Assembly: GCF_036199905.1 (NCBI RefSeq)
Contig: NZ_CP108109.1
Span: 5,083,501-5,147,500 of the forward strand
Direction: 5' to 3'
DNA: 64,000 nt
Source: Streptomyces sp. NBC_00223
GTDB lineage: Bacteria > Actinomycetota > Actinomycetes > Streptomycetales > Streptomycetaceae
Both the position numbers and the translations under genes were made by a program. The number at the start of each line of letters is the position of its first letter. Position 1 is the first letter of the stretch. Below, piece after piece: positions 51,526 to 60,407 of this stretch. The notes under the pieces were generated by a model that saw nothing but the letters and a program-made list of their open reading frames with translations, did not search any database and was not told the DNA's origin.

Positions 51526-52371
51526 GTGAGCGACGATCCGGCACCCGGCTGGGTGCGGGTACGGCTCGACCTGTCCTACGACGGGGCCAAGTTCTCCGGC
51601 TGGGCCAAGCAGCGCACCCAGCGGACCGTACAGGGCGAGCTGGAGTCCGCGATCCAGACCGTGCTGCGGCTGCCGGACCCGGTGGAGCTGACCGTCGCGG
51701 GCCGTACCGACGCCGGGGTGCACGCCCGCGGCCAGGTGGCCCATGTGGATCTGCCCGAGGATATCTGGGCCGCCGAGAGCGGCAAGCTGCGGCGGCGGCT
51801 GGCCGGGCGGCTGCCCTGGGACGTACGGGTCTGGCGGGTGTCCCAGGCGCCGGCCGGCTTCAATGCGCGCTTCTCCGCGATCTGGCGGCGCTACGCGTAC
51901 CGGGTCGGCGACCACCCCGGCGGCGTCGACCCGCTGCTGCGCGGCCATGTGCTGTGGCACGACCGCCCGGTGGACGTGGACGCCATGAACGTGGCCGCGA
52001 AGCTGCTGCTCGGCGAGCACGACTTCGCCGCCTACTGCAAGAAGCGGGAGGGCGCGACCACCATCCGTACCCTGCTCGATCTGCGCTGGGAGCGTACGGC
52101 CGAGGGGATCGCGGTCGCCACCGTGCGGGCCGACGCCTTCTGCCACAACATGGTCCGGGCGCTGGTGGGCGCGATGATCCTGGTCGGCGACGGCCACCGG
52201 CCGCCCGGCTTCCCCGGCGAGGTGCTGGCCGGCCGGGTACGGCACTCCGCGGTCAATGTCGTGCGCCCGCACGGCCTGACCCTGGAGGAGGTCGGTTACC
52301 CGCCCGACGACCAGCTGGCCGCCCGCAGCCGCGAGGCCCGCAATCTGCGGACGCTGCCCGGCTGCCTCTGA
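51526..52371 (+). CDS. truA: tRNA pseudouridine(38-40) synthase
   Basis: 281 residues, GTG start after GAGAGGAGC. Catalytic Asp in VAGRTDAGVHARGQVAHVDL; FRAVWRRYAYRV-type motif as FSAIWRRYAYRVGD; C-terminal FCHNMVRALVGAMILVGDGH. Converts U38-40 of the anticodon arm to pseudouridine. Often follows rplQ in actinobacteria. Confidence 0.97.
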   Translation: MSDDPAPGWVRVRLDLSYDGAKFSGWAKQRTQRTVQGELESAIQTVLRLPDPVELTVAGRTDAGVHARGQVAHVDLPEDIWAAESGKLRRRLAGRLPWDVRVWRVSQAPAGFNARFSAIWRRYAYRVGDHPGGVDPLLRGHVLWHDRPVDVDAMNVAAKLLLGEHDFAAYCKKREGATTIRTLLDLRWERTAEGIAVATVRADAFCHNMVRALVGAMILVGDGHRPPGFPGEVLAGRVRHSAVNVVRPHGLTLEEVGYPPDDQLAARSREARNLRTLPGCL

Positions 52372-52388
52372 GGCCGGGCCGCCGTACC

Positions 52389-52418
52389 GGCCCCGGTCGC
52401 CGTACGGGCACCGGGGCC
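52389..52418. terminator. Convergent terminator between truA and the exported protein
   Basis: GGCCCCGGT / ACCGGGGCC, 9 bp with a 12-nt loop; serves both convergent genes. Confidence 0.65.
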
Positions 52419-52425
52419 GCCGGTG

Positions 52426-53640
52426 TCACCGGCGGGCGGGATCGGCCGCCGCCGCGTCGCGGCCGCGCTGGATGATGCGCTCGAAGGCGAAGTTCGACGC
52501 CTCGTTGGCGGCGCGCCTGGCGACCGAGTCGGTGGCCGGGAGCGTCGTGCCGTTCTTGAAGCCGGAGATGGCGAAGTACGCGTAGCGGCCGACGGCGTTG
52601 GACGTCATCTGGCAGGCGACCGCGTGGCAGAAGTCCTTGACCCCGCCGCCGTTGAGCGGGGCGAGATACTGGGCGACCTTCTGCAGCTTCGCCGCGTGGG
52701 TCCCGTCCGGGAAGACCGCGACGCCGACGGTGACGGCGAGCGTGCCGTTCACATAGGTGGCGCGGACCAGTTGGGTGCAGCCGTTCGCCGTGAGGGCCTG
52801 GGCGACGGCCGCGCGGGCGCCGGTCGCGCACTGCTGGGTGGTGGTGCTCGCCGTTTTGACGTAGGTGCGGCCGTTCATCACGAACTGTTTGCCGGGGAAG
52901 AGGGAGTCCACGGTGACCGGGGCCTTGTCCTTGGCCGCCGTCGAGAGGTAGTCCAGCGGGTTCGCGGGCGGCGGCGGTGCCACCGAGGAGAACGACGGCT
53001 CGGGCGGCAGCGACTGCTGGCTCGCCGTGGTGGTGCCGGACGCCGAGGGGCCGGCGACCGTGTCGCCCGAGCTCTTGCCGGACAGCACCACGGCGGTGGC
53101 CACGCCCCCGGCGATGACCGCGACGGCGACGATGCCGCCGGTCAGCATCATGATCCTGCGGCGCCGGGCGCCGGAGGCGGCCTGTGCCTCGGCGAGCGCG
53201 GTCCAGTCGGGCGTCCCGGCGGCGCCGGACCCGGCGGCGGGCTGCGGGGGGACCGGCTGCCGCGGCGCGCGGCCGGTGCCGGGGACGCCGAAGCCGCTCG
53301 GCGCGCCCTGCCGCGGACCGCCCTGGGGCGGCGGGCTCTGGGCGGGCGCGCCCTTGCGGTCGGCGGGCGGCGGCGTGCCCGCCCCCGTACCCGCGGCCGG
53401 TGCGCCGGCGGCGGGCTGCCCCGGCCGCGCGGACCACGGCTGCCCCTGGCTCTGGCCCGGCGGCGGGGCCCAGGCGGGGCCGTCCGCCGAGGGGGCCGCG
53501 TACTGCCGCCGCGGGTCGTCCTGCGGCGCGGGCCGCTGTGGCCTGGAGGGGATGACGCGTCCCTCCAGAACCTCGCGGCCGCCCTCGGGGGCGCCGTTAC
53601 GGGGTTCCTGCGGCGGCTGTTGGCCGGGACCTTCAGTCAT
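52426..53640 (-). CDS. Membrane-anchored hypothetical protein with Pro-rich N-terminus
   Basis: 404 residues from the ATG of MTEGPGQQPPQEPRNGAPEG; upstream in-frame ATGs exist and no ribosome binding site decides. A ~165-residue cytosolic Pro/Gly/Gln/Ala-rich region precedes one membrane helix (RRRIMMLTGGIVAVAVIAGG). The extracellular ~200 residues (LDYLSTAAKDKAPVTVDSLF onward) contain paired Cys (TQQCAT, NGCTQ, DFCHAVACQ) and a folded domain without a family I recognise. Common in Streptomyces next to an ABC-F gene. The divergent ABC-F gene shares its upstream region. Confidence 0.75.
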   Translation of the reverse strand: MTEGPGQQPPQEPRNGAPEGGREVLEGRVIPSRPQRPAPQDDPRRQYAAPSADGPAWAPPPGQSQGQPWSARPGQPAAGAPAAGTGAGTPPPADRKGAPAQSPPPQGGPRQGAPSGFGVPGTGRAPRQPVPPQPAAGSGAAGTPDWTALAEAQAASGARRRRIMMLTGGIVAVAVIAGGVATAVVLSGKSSGDTVAGPSASGTTTASQQSLPPEPSFSSVAPPPPANPLDYLSTAAKDKAPVTVDSLFPGKQFVMNGRTYVKTASTTTQQCATGARAAVAQALTANGCTQLVRATYVNGTLAVTVGVAVFPDGTHAAKLQKVAQYLAPLNGGGVKDFCHAVACQMTSNAVGRYAYFAISGFKNGTTLPATDSVARRAANEASNFAFERIIQRGRDAAAADPARR

Positions 53641-53761
53641 GTCGCGCATCATATTGCCGGACCGGCTCCGTACGTATTCCGGTTGGCGTCCCTGCGCCCC
53701 CAGGGGGTGTCCGGGGAAAACGAGTTGGGGCGGATCGGCCGAGGCGGGGAGAATCCAGACC

Positions 53762-55384
53762 ATGGGTCATGTGGAAACAGCGCACGTGGAGTACTACCTG
53801 CCGGACGGGCGGGCGCTGCTCGGCGACGTCTCGTTCCGGGTGGGCGACGGCGCGGTGGTGGCCCTGGTGGGCCCCAACGGCGCGGGGAAGACCACCTTGA
53901 TGCGGCTGATCTCGGGTGAGATCGCCCCGCACGGCGGCACGGTCACGGCGAGCGGCGGCCTGGGCGTGATGCGCCAGTTCGTGGGCAGCGTCCGCGACGA
54001 CCGGACCGTACGCGACCTGCTGGTCTCGGTCGCGCACCCGCGGGTCCAGTCCGCCGCGAAGGCGGTCGACGCGGCCGAGCTGGCGATGATCGCGCAGGAC
54101 GACGAGCCGGCCCAGATGGCGTACGCGCACGCGCTCAGCGAGTGGGCCGAGGCGGGCGGCTACGAGGCCGAGACGCTGTGGGACATGTGCACGACGGCCG
54201 CGCTCGGGGTGCCGTACGAGCGGGCGCAGTGGCGCGAGGTCAAGACGCTCTCCGGCGGTGAGCAGAAGCGGCTGGTGCTCGAAGCGCTGCTGCGCGGCCC
54301 CGACGAGGTGCTGCTGCTGGACGAGCCGGACAACTATCTGGACGTGCCCGGCAAGCGCTGGCTGGAGGAGCAGCTGGCGCAGACCCGTAAGACCGTGCTC
54401 TTCGTCAGCCACGACCGCGAGCTGCTGTCCCGCAGCGCGCAGAAGATCGTCAGCGTGGAGACCGGCCCCGCGGGCAGTACGGCCTGGGTGCACGGCGGCG
54501 GCTTCGACACCTTCCACGAGGCCCGCAAGGAGCGCTTCGCCCGGTTCGAGGAGCTGCGCCGCCGCTGGGAGGAGGAGCACGCCAAGCTCAGGGCCATGGT
54601 GCTGCGGCTGCGCCAGCAGGCGGCGAACAGCCCCGACATGGCCTCCCGCTACCACGCGGCGCAGACCCGGCTGAAGCGGTTCGAGGACGCGGGCGCGCCC
54701 GAGGAGCCGCCGCGCGAGCAGGACATCCGGATGCGGCTGAAGGGCGGCCGCACCGGGATGCGGGCGGTGACCTGCGAGCAACTGGAGCTGACCGGTCTGA
54801 TGCGGCCGTTCGACCTGGAGGTCTTCTACGGCGAGCGGGTCGCGGTGCTGGGGTCGAACGGCTCGGGCAAGTCGCACTTCCTGCGGCTGCTGGCCGGGGA
54901 CTCCTCGGTGGCGCACAGCGGGTCGTACAAGCTGGGCGCCCGGGTGGTGCCCGGGCACTTCGCGCAGACCCACGCGCACCCGGAGCTGGTCGGGCGGACC
55001 CTGGTCGACATCCTGTGGACCGAGCACGCGCGCGACCGGGGCCGGGCGATGTCGGTGCTGCGGCGCTACGAGCTGGAGCGGCAGGGCGACCAGCCGTTCG
55101 ACAAGCTGTCCGGCGGGCAGCAGGCGAGGTTCCAGATCCTCCTGATGGAGCTTGCCGGGACCACCGCGCTGCTGCTCGACGAGCCGACCGACAACCTGGA
55201 CCTGGAGAGCGCGGAGGCGCTTCAGGAGGGCCTGGAGTCGTACGACGGCACGGTGCTCGCCGTCACCCACGACCGCTGGTTCGCCCGCTCCTTCGACCGC
55301 TTCCTGGTCTTCGGCTCGGACGGTGTGGTGCGGGAGACACCGGGCCCGGTGTGGGACGAGCGACGGGTCGAACGCAAGCGCTGA
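53762..55384 (+). CDS. ABC-F family ATPase
   Basis: 540 residues, no membrane segments: two ABC domains, Walker A GPNGAGKTT and GSNGSGKSH, signatures LSGGEQ and LSGGQQ, Walker B LLLLDEPDNYLD and LLLDEPTDNLD, H-loops SHDRE and THDRW. The linker (~255-330) is highly charged (RFEELRRRWEEEHAKLRAMV). ABC-F proteins act on ribosomes (translation factors or antibiotic protection); a specific substrate cannot be told. The position after truA, before the rplM operon, favours a housekeeping role. Confidence 0.9.
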   Translation: MGHVETAHVEYYLPDGRALLGDVSFRVGDGAVVALVGPNGAGKTTLMRLISGEIAPHGGTVTASGGLGVMRQFVGSVRDDRTVRDLLVSVAHPRVQSAAKAVDAAELAMIAQDDEPAQMAYAHALSEWAEAGGYEAETLWDMCTTAALGVPYERAQWREVKTLSGGEQKRLVLEALLRGPDEVLLLDEPDNYLDVPGKRWLEEQLAQTRKTVLFVSHDRELLSRSAQKIVSVETGPAGSTAWVHGGGFDTFHEARKERFARFEELRRRWEEEHAKLRAMVLRLRQQAANSPDMASRYHAAQTRLKRFEDAGAPEEPPREQDIRMRLKGGRTGMRAVTCEQLELTGLMRPFDLEVFYGERVAVLGSNGSGKSHFLRLLAGDSSVAHSGSYKLGARVVPGHFAQTHAHPELVGRTLVDILWTEHARDRGRAMSVLRRYELERQGDQPFDKLSGGQQARFQILLMELAGTTALLLDEPTDNLDLESAEALQEGLESYDGTVLAVTHDRWFARSFDRFLVFGSDGVVRETPGPVWDERRVERKR

Positions 55385-55406
55385 ACCCGGCCGCCGACCT
55401 CGCGTT

Positions 55407-55436
55407 TTGACCCGTACGGCCCCACGCGGGTACTCT
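55407..55436 (+). promoter_or_regulatory. Promoter of rplM-rpsI
   Basis: TTGACC (55407-55412), 18 nt, TACTCT (55431-55436). A ~205-nt leader follows, with pairing such as CCGGTCCACCGGGCCG near 55490-55506; L13 leaders regulate this operon in firmicutes. Confidence 0.75.
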
Positions 55437-55648
55437 ACGGGTTCGTTATGCGTATTGGCTTGCTCTATCTCACGTGAGGGGCCCTTACGCCGGTCCACCG
55501 GGCCGATGACCAGCGGCAGGCGAACGGGTTGCGTCCCCGGGAGCCGGTCATGGCTGTCGTGATCGTCCGGGTGGCCTGTCAGGAACCTTCCCCTGAGCCC
55601 TCACGGGTTCGGGGAGACCCCTACTGAGAAGAAGCGAAGGCTACGACC

Positions 55649-56092
55649 GTGCGTACGTACAGCCCCAAGCCCGGCGATGTCCAGCGCCAGTGGCATGTCA
55701 TCGACGCGCAGGACGTCGTCCTGGGCCGTCTGGCATCCCAGGTCGCATCCATTCTGCGGGGCAAGCACAAGCCCATCTACGCGCCCCACGTCGACACCGG
55801 TGACTTCGTCATCATCATCAACGCGGACAAGGTGCACCTTTCCGGGAACAAGAAGACCCAGAAGATGGCGTACCGCCACTCGGGTTACCCGGGCGGTCTG
55901 CGTTCCGTGCGTTATGACGAGCTGCTCTCCAAGAACCCGGAGAAGGCTGTCGAGAAGGCCGTCAAGGGCATGCTGCCCAAGAACACCCTGGGCCGTCAGA
56001 TGCTCTCGAAGCTGAAGGTCTACGCGGGTGACCAGCACCCCCACGGCGCCCAGCAGCCGGTGCCGTTCGAGATCACCCAGGTCGCGCAGTAG
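55649..56092 (+). CDS. rplM: 50S ribosomal protein L13
   Basis: 147 residues, GTG start (VRTYSPKPGDVQRQWHVIDA). Early 50S assembly protein; HSGYPGGLRSVRYDELLSKN and GMLPKNTLGRQMLSKLKVYA conserved. Operon with rpsI. Confidence 0.98.
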   Translation: MRTYSPKPGDVQRQWHVIDAQDVVLGRLASQVASILRGKHKPIYAPHVDTGDFVIIINADKVHLSGNKKTQKMAYRHSGYPGGLRSVRYDELLSKNPEKAVEKAVKGMLPKNTLGRQMLSKLKVYAGDQHPHGAQQPVPFEITQVAQ

Positions 56093-56131
56093 TCCCGGCC
56101 ACCTGCCACCAGAAAGAATCTGAGGAGAATC

Positions 56132-56647
56132 GTGGCTGAGACCACCGCCGAGACCCCGCTCGAGGGCGAAGAGACCTACGACGAGATCACGACCTTCGAG
56201 TCGGAGTCCGTCGAGGGCGAGTACACCTCCGAGTCGCTGGCCTCGCGCTTCGGCGACCCGCAGCCGGCCGCCGGCACCGGGCGTCGCAAGCAGTCCATCG
56301 CCCGGGTCCGGATCGTTCCGGGCAGCGGAAAGTGGAAGATCAACGGCCGCACCCTTGAGGGCTACTTCCCCAACAAGGTGCACCAGCAGGAAGTCAACGA
56401 GCCCTTCAAGGTGCTCGAACTGGACAACCGGTACGACGTCATCGCCCGCATCAGCGGCGGCGGCATCTCCGGCCAGGCCGGCGCGCTGCGGCTCGGTGTC
56501 GCCCGCGCGCTCAACGAGGCGGACGTGGACAACAACCGCGGCCCGCTCAAGAAGGCCGGCTTCCTGACCCGTGACGACCGCGCGGTCGAGCGGAAGAAGG
56601 CCGGTCTGAAGAAGGCGCGCAAGGCGCCTCAGTTCAGCAAGCGCTAG
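56132..56647 (+). CDS. rpsI: 30S ribosomal protein S9
   Basis: 171 residues, GTG start after TGAGGAGAATC. A ~45-residue acidic N-terminal extension (ETTAETPLEGEETYDEITTF) typical of actinobacteria precedes the core (GRRKQSIARVRIVPGSGKWK); the C-terminal RKAPQFSKR reaches the P-site tRNA. Confidence 0.98.
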   Translation: MAETTAETPLEGEETYDEITTFESESVEGEYTSESLASRFGDPQPAAGTGRRKQSIARVRIVPGSGKWKINGRTLEGYFPNKVHQQEVNEPFKVLELDNRYDVIARISGGGISGQAGALRLGVARALNEADVDNNRGPLKKAGFLTRDDRAVERKKAGLKKARKAPQFSKR

Positions 56648-56691
56648 TCGCACCCGGCGGGGAGCAGGTCTCCCCGCCCGGTACGCGCATA

Positions 56692-56723
56692 CGCCCCGGA
56701 GGCACACCGATGCCTCCGGGGCG
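56692..56723 (+). terminator. Terminator after rpsI
   Basis: 13-bp perfect stem CGCCCCGGAGGCA / TGCCTCCGGGGCG, loop CACCGA, followed by TTCGCAT. A smaller stem GGCGGGGAG / CTCCCCGCC (56656-56678) precedes it. Confidence 0.88.
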
Positions 56724-56882
56724 TTCGCATGACGCCGCGAGGGCGTATATGTGTGGTGGTACGACTTGGTGACCAGTTGTCCGGGGTGGTGTGCCACCGG
56801 TCGCGTACCACTTCACCGAGACTGAGCTGAGCATGCCGTGGACGGGCATGCCGGGCCGCCGCATCGCATCGGAGGAATCACA

Positions 56883-58241
56883 GTGGGACGACTCTTCGGC
56901 ACCGACGGGGTGCGGGGTATCGCCAACGCGGACCTCACCGCCGAGCTGGCGCTCGGTCTGTCGGTCGCGGCCGCGCATGTGCTGGCCGAGGCCGGCACCT
57001 TCGCGGGGCACCGGCCGGTGGCCGTGGTCGGCCGCGATCCGCGGGCCTCGGGCGAGTTTCTTGAGGCCGCCGTGGTGGCGGGCCTGGCCAGCGCGGGCGT
57101 GGACGTCCTGCGCGTCGGTGTGCTGCCCACCCCCGCGGTGGCGTATCTCACCGGCGCGCTGGGCGCCGACCTCGGCGTGATGCTCTCCGCCAGCCACAAC
57201 GCGATGCCGGACAACGGCGTCAAGTTCCTCGCCCGCGGCGGCCACAAGCTGGACGACGTGCTGGAGGACCGGATCGAGGCGATCTACGAGGAGCACCGCA
57301 CCGGCGCCCCCTGGAACCGCCCGACCGGCGGCGGCGTGGGCCGGGTGCGGGACTACGACGAGGGCTTCGACCAGTACGTGGCCCACCTCATCGGGGTGCT
57401 GCCCAACCGGCTCGACGGGCTGCGGATCGTGCTGGACGAGGCGCACGGCGCCGCCGCCCGGGTCTCGCCCGAGGCGTTCTCCCGGGCCGGCGCCGAGGTC
57501 GTCACGATCGGCGCCCAGCCGGACGGCCTGAACATCAACGAGGGCTGCGGCTCCACCCATCTGGACCTGCTCAAGGCCGCCGTCGTCGAGCACGGCGCCG
57601 ACCTGGGCATCGCGCACGACGGCGACGCCGACCGCTGCCTGGCCGTGGACGCGGCGGGCGAGGAGGTCGACGGCGACCAGATCCTGGCGATCCTCGCGCT
57701 GGCCATGCGCGAGCGCGGCGCGCTGCGCGAGAACACCGTGGTCGGCACCGTGATGTCCAACCTCGGCTTCAAGCTGGCGATGGAACGCGAGGGCATCAAC
57801 CTCGTGCAGACCGCCGTCGGCGACCGCTATGTGCTCGAAGCCATGAAAGAGCACGGCTACGCGCTCGGCGGCGAGCAGTCCGGCCATGTCATCGTGCTCG
57901 ACCACGCCACCACCGGCGACGGCACCCTGACCGGTCTGCTGCTGGCCGCCCGGGTCGCCGCCACCGGCCGCCCGCTGACCGAACTGGCCGCCGTGATGAA
58001 CCGGTTGCCGCAGGTGCTGGTCAATGTGCGCGACGTGGACCGCACCCGGGTCGCCTCCACCCCGGCGCTGGCCGTCGCCGTCACCGAGGCGGAGACCGAA
58101 CTGGGCACCACCGGCCGGGTGCTGCTGCGCCCCTCGGGCACCGAGCCGCTGGTACGGGTGATGGTCGAGGCCGCCGACATCGACCACGCCCGTACGGTGG
58201 CCGGACGGCTGGCCGACGTCGTCAAGGCGACGCTCGGCTGA
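56883..58241 (+). CDS. glmM: Phosphoglucosamine mutase
   Basis: 452 residues, GTG start with GGAGGAATCACA upstream (VGRLFGTDGVRGIANADLTA). Phosphoserine S104 in LSASHNAMPDNG, metal loop HDGDADRCLAVD, substrate loop GGEQSGHVI and phosphate-binding RPSGTEPLVRVMVEA. Converts GlcN-6-P to GlcN-1-P for UDP-GlcNAc. glmS, which makes its substrate, is 2.2 kb downstream. Confidence 0.97.
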   Translation: MGRLFGTDGVRGIANADLTAELALGLSVAAAHVLAEAGTFAGHRPVAVVGRDPRASGEFLEAAVVAGLASAGVDVLRVGVLPTPAVAYLTGALGADLGVMLSASHNAMPDNGVKFLARGGHKLDDVLEDRIEAIYEEHRTGAPWNRPTGGGVGRVRDYDEGFDQYVAHLIGVLPNRLDGLRIVLDEAHGAAARVSPEAFSRAGAEVVTIGAQPDGLNINEGCGSTHLDLLKAAVVEHGADLGIAHDGDADRCLAVDAAGEEVDGDQILAILALAMRERGALRENTVVGTVMSNLGFKLAMEREGINLVQTAVGDRYVLEAMKEHGYALGGEQSGHVIVLDHATTGDGTLTGLLLAARVAATGRPLTELAAVMNRLPQVLVNVRDVDRTRVASTPALAVAVTEAETELGTTGRVLLRPSGTEPLVRVMVEAADIDHARTVAGRLADVVKATLG

Positions 58242-58269
58242 CGCCCCGGGCGGCTTGTGCCCGGATGGC

Positions 58270-59229
58270 TCAGGCCGCGCGCCGGCCGGTCCTGGCCCTC
58301 GGATGCCGCCTCACGCTGCTCGCCCAGTACCACTTCTGGGCGAGCAGCGTCAGTGTGCCGGCCACCGCGATGCCCGCCAGGTTCAGCGCGAGCTGCTCGG
58401 CCGAGCCCCAGACCTCGTGCCAGTCGGTGTACGCGATGGCCAGCGCGGCGTTCGCCGCGGCCGGCACGGTCGTCACCGAGATCGCCACGCCGACCAGCGC
58501 CCCCGACTTCGCCGACGTCAGCGACAGCATCCCGGCGATCCCGGCGAGGAAGGCCACCACGAAGGAGTCCGCGGTCGGCTGCCAGATGAACTCCGTGGCC
58601 GGGTGCGGCGCGGTGAACCGCGCCTCGGTGAAGACCCCGACCGCGTTCAGGATCTCCGCGAAGGCGCCGGTGAGCAGGACCGCCACCGGGAAGCCGATCA
58701 GCAGCGCCATCAGCGACCGGCGGGCCAGGGCGGCGTTCCTCCGGACCAGCGCCGTGCAGAAGCCGGCCAGCGGGCCGAACTCCGGGCCGACGACCATCGC
58801 GCCGACGATCAGGATCGAGCTGTCCAGGATCACCCCGTAGGCCGCGATCATGGTGGCCACGGTGAGAAAGGCCAGATAGGTGATGGTGAGCGTGGACTCC
58901 TCGTGGGTCTCCTCGACCAGGGACTCCCACAGCACCGCGTCGGCGCCCTCGCCCGGCGCCTCCTCCTCGGCCTGGTCCGCCGTCCGCGACAGCGTCAGCT
59001 CCACCGGCTCGACCGAGATCGCGCCGTTCTCGGCGATGCCCAGCGCGCGCAGCGCGGCCAGCAGCGGGTCGGCGGCCTCCCGGGCCACCTCGCACGTCAC
59101 CAGGTCACCGGGCGGTTCCAGCGCGGCGCCGCGCAGCAGGGTGAGATGGGTGGCGCCGACGGTGTCCCGTACCAGGTCGGCGACCTGCTCGGTACGGTCG
59201 GACGGCACGATCAGCCGCAGATGAAGCAC
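58270..59229 (-). CDS. DUF389 membrane protein
   Basis: 319 residues. A ~110-residue soluble N-terminal domain (MLHLRLIVPSDRTEQVADLV) is followed by about six hydrophobic segments, including the DUF389 core STLTITYLAFLTVATMIAAY, SSILIVGAMVVGPEFGPLAG and a Thr/Ala/Gly-rich end. Function unknown; family members are common in actinobacteria. Convergent with glmM; 45 nt from coaA, same strand, so likely cotranscribed with it. Confidence 0.88.
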   Translation of the reverse strand: MLHLRLIVPSDRTEQVADLVRDTVGATHLTLLRGAALEPPGDLVTCEVAREAADPLLAALRALGIAENGAISVEPVELTLSRTADQAEEEAPGEGADAVLWESLVEETHEESTLTITYLAFLTVATMIAAYGVILDSSILIVGAMVVGPEFGPLAGFCTALVRRNAALARRSLMALLIGFPVAVLLTGAFAEILNAVGVFTEARFTAPHPATEFIWQPTADSFVVAFLAGIAGMLSLTSAKSGALVGVAISVTTVPAAANAALAIAYTDWHEVWGSAEQLALNLAGIAVAGTLTLLAQKWYWASSVRRHPRARTGRRAA

Positions 59230-59274
59230 GGGTCGCTCTCCGTGGGGTCGGGCGCGCGGTTCGGGGGACGGTGG

Positions 59275-60234
59275 TCAGAGCTTGCGCAGCGACAGGCGCT
59301 GGATCTTGTGCTGCGCGCCCTTGCGGAGGACCAGGGTGGCCCGGCCGCGGGTGGGCAGCACATTCTGCTCCAGGTTCGGCTGGTTGACGGTCCGCCACAT
59401 CATGCGGGCGTAGTCCAGTGCCTCTTCCTCCCCGACCCGGGTGTACTTGCGGAAGTACGAGGACGGGTCCTGGAAGGCGGTGTCGCGCAGCTTGCGGAAG
59501 CGGTCGAGGTACCACTGCTCGATGTCCTCGGTCCGCGCGTCGACGTACACGCTGAAGTCGAAGTAGTCCGCCAGCGCGACCCGGGTACGGCCGTCGGTGC
59601 CGGGCAGCGCGGGCTGGAGGACGTTGAGGCCCTCCACGATCAGGATGTCGGGGCGGGCCACGGTCAGCCGCTCACCGGGCACGATGTCGTAGATCAGATG
59701 CGAGTAGACCGGCGCGGTGACCTCGGGCTTCCCGGACTTCACATCGGCCACGAAGCGGGTCAGGGCGCGGCGGTCGTAGGACTCGGGGAAGCCCTTGCGG
59801 GACATCAGGCCGCGGCGCTGGAGTTCGGCGTTGGGCAGCAGGAAGCCGTCGGTGGTGACGAGTTCGACCCGGGGGTGTTCCGGCCACCGGGCGAGCAGGG
59901 CCTTGAGCAGACGGGCGGTGGTGGACTTGCCGACCGCGACGCTGCCGGCGACGCCGATCACGAACGGTGTGCCGGGCTCGGACCGCGCGGCCTCCCCGAG
60001 GAAGGTGCTCAGCGCGCCGCGCAGCCCGCTGTGGGCGGCGACGTAGAGGTTGAGCAGCCGGGACAGCGGCAGATAGACGTCCACCACCTCGTCCAGGTCG
60101 ACGACGTCGCCGAGGCCGCGCAGCCGCTCCACCTCGTCGGCGGTGAGCGGCAGCGGGGTGCGTTCGCGCAGGGCGCTCCACTGCTCCCGGGTCAGATCGA
60201 CATACGGGCTGGCGGGGGCGGTCGTCGTCGGCAT
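59275..60234 (-). CDS. coaA: Pantothenate kinase, type I
   Basis: 319 residues. P-loop GVAGSVAVGKSTTARLLKAL, VELVTTDGFLLPN, GFPESYDRRAL, VPGERLTVARPDILIVEGLN, and the C-terminal RGRATLVLRKGAQHKIQRLS. First step of CoA synthesis; the bacterial type is feedback-inhibited by CoA. Divergent from glmS over a 173-nt region. Confidence 0.97.
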   Translation of the reverse strand: MPTTTAPASPYVDLTREQWSALRERTPLPLTADEVERLRGLGDVVDLDEVVDVYLPLSRLLNLYVAAHSGLRGALSTFLGEAARSEPGTPFVIGVAGSVAVGKSTTARLLKALLARWPEHPRVELVTTDGFLLPNAELQRRGLMSRKGFPESYDRRALTRFVADVKSGKPEVTAPVYSHLIYDIVPGERLTVARPDILIVEGLNVLQPALPGTDGRTRVALADYFDFSVYVDARTEDIEQWYLDRFRKLRDTAFQDPSSYFRKYTRVGEEEALDYARMMWRTVNQPNLEQNVLPTRGRATLVLRKGAQHKIQRLSLRKL

Positions 60235-60395
60235 CCGGCCATTGTCCGTCGGGGATGCGCGCGGCTCCCGGCGGGGGTCTGTCCGTGTGCTGTCAGAGCC
60301 GGCCCGGTGTTCTCCCGGGAGCGGGGGCTTGACCGGCCGGTGCCCGCCGGCCCCTGGGCGCCGGTGCTTGACGGGCCGATATCCGCCGCCCGGCC

Positions 60396-60401
60396 TAAGC
60401 T
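60396..60401 (+). promoter_or_regulatory. Possible -10 of a leaderless glmS transcript
   Basis: TAAGCT ends 6 nt before the glmS ATG and no ribosome binding site is visible, suggesting transcription starts at the ATG. The nearest TTGACG (60368) is 22 nt upstream, too far for an ideal -35. Confidence 0.4.
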
Positions 60402-60407
60402 GCTGGC